Source: Mortierella sp. BCC40632 (taxonomy: Eukaryota; Mortierellomycota; Mortierellomycetes; Mortierellales; Mortierellaceae). From it: 64,000 bases of DNA. Below, one piece after another: positions 58,901 to 64,000 of the stretch. Made by a program: the position numbers and the translations under genes. The notes under the pieces are model-generated. The model was not told the DNA's origin. It saw only the letters and a program-made list of their open reading frames with translations, and did not search any database. Every line of letters starts with the position of its first letter. The first letter of the stretch is position 1. The stretch covers positions 124,001-188,000 of the forward strand of contig WAEK01000026.1 in assembly GCA_011634665.1 (NCBI GenBank). Direction: 5' to 3'.

Positions 58901-61900
58901 CACCACTCAACTTCCCAATCGTGTACCGCAACCTCCCCGATGCTCCCACGCATCGTCATGCCATTATCAACGCCTTTGTGTATGTCCATCAGTCTCTGTA
59001 CGAGATCAATGCCAAGTTGAGTAAGCGCAATGGAAAGCGAGGCTATGTCACTCCTCGTCACTACCTCGACTTTATCAGCCACTACGTGCGACTTTACAAT
59101 GAGAAGCGTGAGGATCTGGAAGAGCAGCAGCGCCATCTGAATGTCGGTTTGGACAAGCTCAAGGACACTGTCGTAAAGGTAGAAGAACTCCGAAAGAGTC
59201 TGGCCATCAAGAAGAATGAGTTGGAAGTGAAGAATCGCCAGGCGAATGACAAGTTGCAAAAGATGGTTGCAGACCAACAAGAGGCTGAGAAGAAGAAGGC
59301 CACCTCTATCGAGATCCAAGCTGCACTTGAAGTCCAGAACCAAGAAATTTCCCGGCGAACATCGGTTGTCATGGCGGATCTGGCGAATGCCGAACCAGCC
59401 GTCATGGAAGCTCAGAAGGCTGTCACGGACATCAAGAGGGCCCAGCTGACCGAAGTCCGTGCTATGGGTAACCCCCCTGAGGCTGTCAAGATGGCCATGG
59501 AGTCTGTCTGTACGTTGCTCGGAAACAGGATTGACAGCTGGAAGACTGTCCAGGGTATCATCCGTCGTGAAGACTTTATCTCGAGTATTGTCAATTACGA
59601 CACGGATAGACAGATGACCCCATCGATGCGCGCTAGAATCAAGGCCGAATATCTGAGCAACCCCAACTATAACTTTGATACTGTGAACCATGCCAGTAAA
59701 GCATGCGGTCCTTTGGTCAAGTGGGTGATTGCCCAGGTGAACTACTCTGAGATTCTGGACAGGATTGGTCCTCTGCGTCAGGAGGTCCAGGAGCTTGAGG
59801 CCAGTGCTCAAATGACGGAGCTCAAGGCGTCTAGTATCGAGAAGATGATTGTGGAGTTGGAGGATAGTATTGCAACATACAAGGAAGAGTATGCTGTCCT
59901 TATTGCCGATGTCGGATTGATCAAGGCTGAGATGGAGCGTGTCAAGTCCAAGGTCGATCGCAGTGTTACCCTACTCGAGTCTCTTGGTTCGGAAAGGATC
60001 CGTTGGGAGGCAGGAAGCCAAGCGTTCGATACACAGATGGCGACCACCGTAGGAGATGTTCTTCTCACCTCGGCTTTCTTGGCCTACGGAGGATACTTTG
60101 ACCAGCAATATCGTGAGATTCTCTTCCACAAGTGGGCTGACCACCTCACGAGAGCCAACATTCAGTTCAAGGCGGATATCTCGCTCGCAGAGTATCTCTC
60201 GACAGCAGATGACCGACTCTCTTGGACCGATCATGCTCTCCCTGCGGATGATCTGTGCATTGAAAACGCGATTATCCTCAAGCGGTTCAACCGTTATCCA
60301 CTTATCATCGATCCTTCTGGACAGGCAACCACTTTCTTGATGAATGAGTACAAGGATCGTAAGATCACCGTGACTAGTTTCTTGGATGATTCCTTCTTGA
60401 AGAACTTGGAGAGTGCTCTCCGATTCGGTAACCCATTGCTGATCCAGGACGTCGAACACCTTGACCCAATCATGAACCCCGTCCTCAACAAGGAACTTCG
60501 TCGCACGGGAGGTCGTGTCTTGATTCGCCTCGGTAACCAGGACATTGATTTCTCGCCTGCGTTTACTCTCTTCTTGTCGACGCGCGATCCTTCTGTTCAG
60601 TTCCCGCCAGACGTATGCAGTCGTGTCTCCTTTGTCAACTTTACGGTGACACGAGGCAGTCTTCAGAGCCAGTGTCTGAGCAAGGTTCTGAAGGCCGAGA
60701 GACCTGATGTGGACCGACGCCGTGCCGACTTGATCAAGTTGCAGGGCGAGTTCAAGGTCAAGCTTCGTCACCTCGAGAAGCGATTGTTGCAGGCTTTGAA
60801 CGAGTCGAAGGGTAACATTCTGGATGATGACAAGGTCATTAGCACACTGGAGACCTTGAAGTTGGAGGCAGCAGATGTCACACGTAAGGTGGAGGAGACT
60901 GAGGGTGTCATGCAGGAGGTTGAGCAGATCACTGCCGTCTATACCCCATTGGCGCATTCTTGCAGTTCTATCTTCTTTGTCATGGAGCAGCTCAACCGAA
61001 TCCACCACTTTTATCAGTTCTCGCTCGACTTTTTCTCCGAAATCTTCAACTTTGTTCTTCACGAGAACCCAGCTCTCAATGGCGTCAAGGATCACGGACA
61101 GCGTCTGGAGATTTTGACACGCGATCTAGTCAACGTCTCATACAAGCGTGCCAGTCTTGCTTTATTGCATGACGACCATATCACGTTTGCCATGCTCCTG
61201 ACCCAGATCAAGGTCCGAGGAACACCTTCTCAAGCGGACGAAGGCGAATTCGACTTTTTGCTTAGTCCCGACTCGAACCCCACGGGTGAGATCTCAGCCG
61301 AGTTTACGGAAGAGCAGCGAATGGCTCGAATGAACGACTTTTCAAAGCTTCCTCCATTCAAGGGCATGCCCGCACACATTGCCGAGAACCCCGAGGTCTG
61401 GACAAAGTTCTGGTCTGCCTCAAAGGCCGAAGCCAATGTCCCCATCTTCTGGGAGCCATCGCGTCATGAGTGTAAGTTTATTGATAATTATGTATGGTTC
61501 AAGATCTTTTGTCTGCTGTGAAAAAAAGCTGACCTGATTCTTAACATTTTCTTTACTCTTCTCATTCTCTATCCCTTTTCTCCAGCCATCAACGAGTTCA
61601 GGAAGTTGTTGGTGGTCAAGTGCTTCCGACCTGATCGCCTGTTGGCCGCTACTTCCAAGTACATCGATCATTTGTTCACACCCAACTTTGTCAGCCAGGC
61701 AGAACTTGATCTTGTCAAACTTGTACAAGAAGAGGTCAAGTGCTCTACCCCAATTGCTCTTTGCTCTGTCCCAGGTCACGATGCCGCGTACCGTGTTGAG
61801 AATCTTGCTCAAGAACAGGGTATCCGTCTGTCGGCTGTTGCCATGGGATCGCAAGAAGGTTACAGTCTTGCAGACCAGGCGATTGCCTCAGCTACCAAGA

Positions 61901-62820
61901 CCGGAACCTGGGTGTTGCTCAAGAACGTGCATCTTGCCCTTCAATGGTTGAGTCAGCTCGATAAGCGTCTGCATAGCATGAAGGCTCACCCGAACTTTAG
62001 ACTGTTCTTGACCATGGAAACAAACCCCAAGGTGCCAGTGAATTTGCTCCGTCTCTCGCGTGTACTAATGTTCGAGCCTCAGCCCGGTATCAAGGCTAAC
62101 TTGCAAGAATCGCTCCGAGGAATTCCCGCCTCGCGACTCAGCAAGGGACCTGCAGAACGTGCTCGTTTGTACTTTATGGTGGCCTGGTTGCATGCCGTCA
62201 TTCTGGAGCGTCTGCGGTACATTCCTCTTGGATGGTCCAAGTTGTACGAGTTTAACGACTCGGATCAGGACTGTGCATTGAACACGGTGGATACTTGGGT
62301 GGACACAGTCGGAGCAGGACGAGCCAATATTTCGCCAGATCGTATTCCTTGGGATGCCATCCAGTCCTTGTTGAGCCAGTCTGTGTACGGTGGTCGTGTG
62401 GATGTTGAGGAAGATCAGCAGTTGTTGGAAAGTTTTGTGAATACCTTCTTCCGATCGCAGTGCTATGACCTTAACTTTAGATTGGTGGAGGCGAGTGAGA
62501 GTGATGAGGGATTGGTTGCGCCAGAAGGTACCAAGATGTCTCAGTTCTTGGAATGGGTGAATGACTTGCCCGAACGAGAGCCCCCTACCTGGTTGAGACT
62601 TCCTCCGAATGCTGAGCGTGTTCTTTCGACTCATAATGGTAAGTTCTTGTCTTTTCTCTGTCTCATTCCCCCACCCCCCAATTCGTTGGTGAGTATATGT
62701 TTCTAAACTATGGGTCCTTTTTTTTTTTTTTTTACAACTTCAAAAACTTATAGCCATCAAGATGCTGTCCAAGGTCAAGAAGATCAAGAGCCTTGTGGAC
62801 GACGATGATGATGATGTCTA
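47826..62820 (+). CDS. DYN1: Cytoplasmic dynein 1 heavy chain, short C-terminus
   Basis: Sixteen exons, 4373 aa: 47826-48066, 48456-48773, 48878-49002, 49107-49344, 49449-49541, 49627-49753, 49851-50332, 50439-50605, 50701-51627, 51718-52182, 52298-52934, 53031-55773, 55941-56396, 56490-61471, 61586-62638, 62753-62820; all joins in frame. It is the minus-end-directed microtubule motor. The tail occupies ~1-1480, then linker. P-loops: AAA1 GPAGTGKTE (~1940), AAA2 GPSGSGKS (~2247), AAA3 GPPGSGKT (~2617), AAA4 GVSGSGKTT (~2961). The stalk coiled coil and microtubule-binding domain ([19 protein letters not shown]) fall around 3210-3480, then AAA5 and AAA6. The protein ends [15 protein letters not shown] plus acidic DDDDDDV just after AAA6, where other dyneins continue for about 300-370 residues. 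Intron 12 holds a T-tract and (TTTA)n. Confidence 0.95.
55778..55930. repeat. T-tract and (TTTA)n in dynein intron 12
   Basis: About 33 T at 55780-55812, then a (TTTA)n run at about 55899-55930 near the 3' splice site. Confidence 0.9.
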
Positions 62821-63115
62821 AAAGAGTCTTCTCCTCCCCCTCCTCCTCTTCCCCTTTTTTTTTGGCAAGGGATTTGAAGTCAAGATAGAGATAGAACGAA
62901 AGAGAAGAGAGAGCCTTTGCTGTTTTCAATATTTTTTCTCTCAAATAAGTAAAGCAATTGTCGATAGAAAGCTCAATGGGAGTTTATTACAGGTATTGCT
63001 TGTTCAAGATGGTGGGCTAGCACATGGAGTGGATGGGAGAGAGAGAGATAGATAGACGAGACAAAGGGGTAGTCGATAATTGAAGATGAACTTGGCCGAC
63101 AACGAGAAAAAAAAA

Positions 63116-63152
<37 letters not shown>

Positions 63153-63233
63153 GAAAGAAGGGGGGGCCTTGTCTGTCGAAAGGAAGGGAGGGGGGAGGTT
63201 CCTTTTTTTCTTTCCTTCTTTCTTCTTCATCAT
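62821..63233. other. Convergent spacer, dynein and SDS3-like gene
   Basis: 3' UTR-type sequence with a C/T-rich run after the dynein stop, an A-tract at 63106-63132 followed by AAAAG repeats, and G-runs at 63160-63200. No plus-strand coding that could supply the missing dynein C-terminus was seen. Confidence 0.6.
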
Positions 63234-64000
63234 TCACTTCTTCTTGACCGAGCCTGACTTTTTGACCGTTCCCGATTTACCAGACTAGAAAAAAAGGACA
63301 AAGGGAATGCCCATCAATATTCGTCATTGTCAGCCTACTTGTATTTTTTTTTTTTTTTTTTCAGAATAATACATTCGACACAGCAGCACAGTCTTTTTGT
63401 GTTTGATTTTGTTTGTTTTTACCTTGCGGATCAAATTCAAATCGTCTAATGCATCCGTATCTGTTGCCAACCATTTTGGTGCTGGTGGTTGAGCGGCTTT
63501 CAAACGCTTGGCATTCTTGGATCCGACCTCGGTCTCTTGACCACGTCGTCTTAGCTTGCGTGTATGATGTGTCCTCGACGTGGGCTCCAGTGCAAAGTCT
63601 GATCGTCATCATCAAGGGTAAGGTGAGAGGAATGAAGAGAGGGTTTACAAAAGTGGATGAGTAAAAGGAGACCAAAAAAAAAAAAAAAGGAAAGGAAAGT
63701 TACCGTTGGTAATATCCAAGTTTTCCTTGTCCTCTCGAAGTGCCCTTCGTTTGCTCTCAATGACGGTCAGCATCTTTTCTCTCAATCCTTCCTGTTCACC
63801 CTGCTTAGCGGAAAAAGAGAAAGTAAAAGGAAGGAAAAAAAAGAAAGTAAAGGGAGATAACGGAATGGTCAGGATTCATTTTTTTTCTTTTTTTTCTTTC
63901 GGTAATACCCTTTTCCCGTGACAAAGAGAGAAAAAAAAAACGAAAATGACGGGTTACCATGTATTCTTCTTCTGCCAATTCGGTCTCAATTTCATAGGCT
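63234..64000 (-). CDS. SDS3/BRMS1-like Sin3-HDAC subunit, 3' part
   Basis: Partial at the right edge. Exons: complement(63958->64000, 63704-63800, 63423-63598, 63234-63284), all in frame. The visible protein has a charged helix (EGLREKMLTVIESKRRALRE, then DKENLDITN), then THHTRKLRRRGQE, and a Lys-rich end (SGKSGTVKKSGSVKKK). The order of a DREN-type helix and TRKLRRR matches the Sds3-like family (Sds3, BRMS1), which scaffolds Sin3/Rpd3 histone deacetylase complexes. Only about 120 residues are visible, so the family call is moderate. Confidence 0.6.

Noticed and set aside
58618..61095. Long minus-strand open frames inside the dynein exon
   Set aside because: They are shadows of the large dynein exon, caused by its codon usage; no independent evidence.

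Overview
The window reads as nuclear DNA of an early-diverging filamentous fungus, most likely Mucoromycota and probably Mortierellomycota. Genes are intron-rich with short GT-AG introns. A tRNA-Ser(CGA), a cytoplasmic dynein heavy chain, VPS15, a fungal-type protein O-mannosyltransferase, a GPI-type chitin-binding wall protein, a methylmalonyl-CoA epimerase and an Integrator INTS11 occur together, a mix expected of early-diverging fungi rather than Dikarya. The lineage is inferred, not demonstrated. A/T homopolymer runs of 15-39 bases are common in introns and spacers.

Layout, left half: 3' part of an O-mannosyltransferase gene (+, 1-1674); methylmalonyl-CoA epimerase (-, 1923-2887); a DEF1-like CUE/Gln-rich protein (-, 3385-7440), divergent from eIF2-gamma (+, 8585-11003); a secreted CBM18 protein (+, 11990-12880), convergent with a large bHLH transcription factor (-, 13538-16526, 5' exon unresolved). 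From about 17.1 to 20.9 kb I see no gene.

From 20.9 to 31.7 kb the window is a mobile-element region. It holds two terminal-inverted-repeat elements (one a 490-bp MULE-like MITE with a perfect 10-bp target duplication), a short retroposon with an A-tail and target duplication, a tRNA-like SINE-type segment beside a real tRNA-Ser gene, and 5'-truncated or internally deleted copies of two LINE families (A and B). Two family-B insertions have perfect 18- and 19-bp target duplications. Family A keeps a hairpin in its 3' UTR with covarying stems. At the end lies a decayed fragment of a Fanzor-type (eukaryotic TnpB-like) RNA-guided nuclease.

Layout, right half: a 12-exon coiled-coil protein with a centrosomin CM1 motif (gamma-tubulin complex recruitment) is divergent from INTS11; INTS11 is convergent with a 24-exon VPS15; VPS15 is divergent from a 16-exon cytoplasmic dynein heavy chain that has all four P-loops, stalk and AAA5/6 but stops before the usual C-terminal domain; the 3' end of an SDS3-like Sin3/HDAC subunit gene enters from the right (-). 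CM1 protein and dynein both act in microtubule organisation, and VPS15 in endosome/autophagy signalling, but nothing here shows that they are co-regulated beyond sharing promoter regions.
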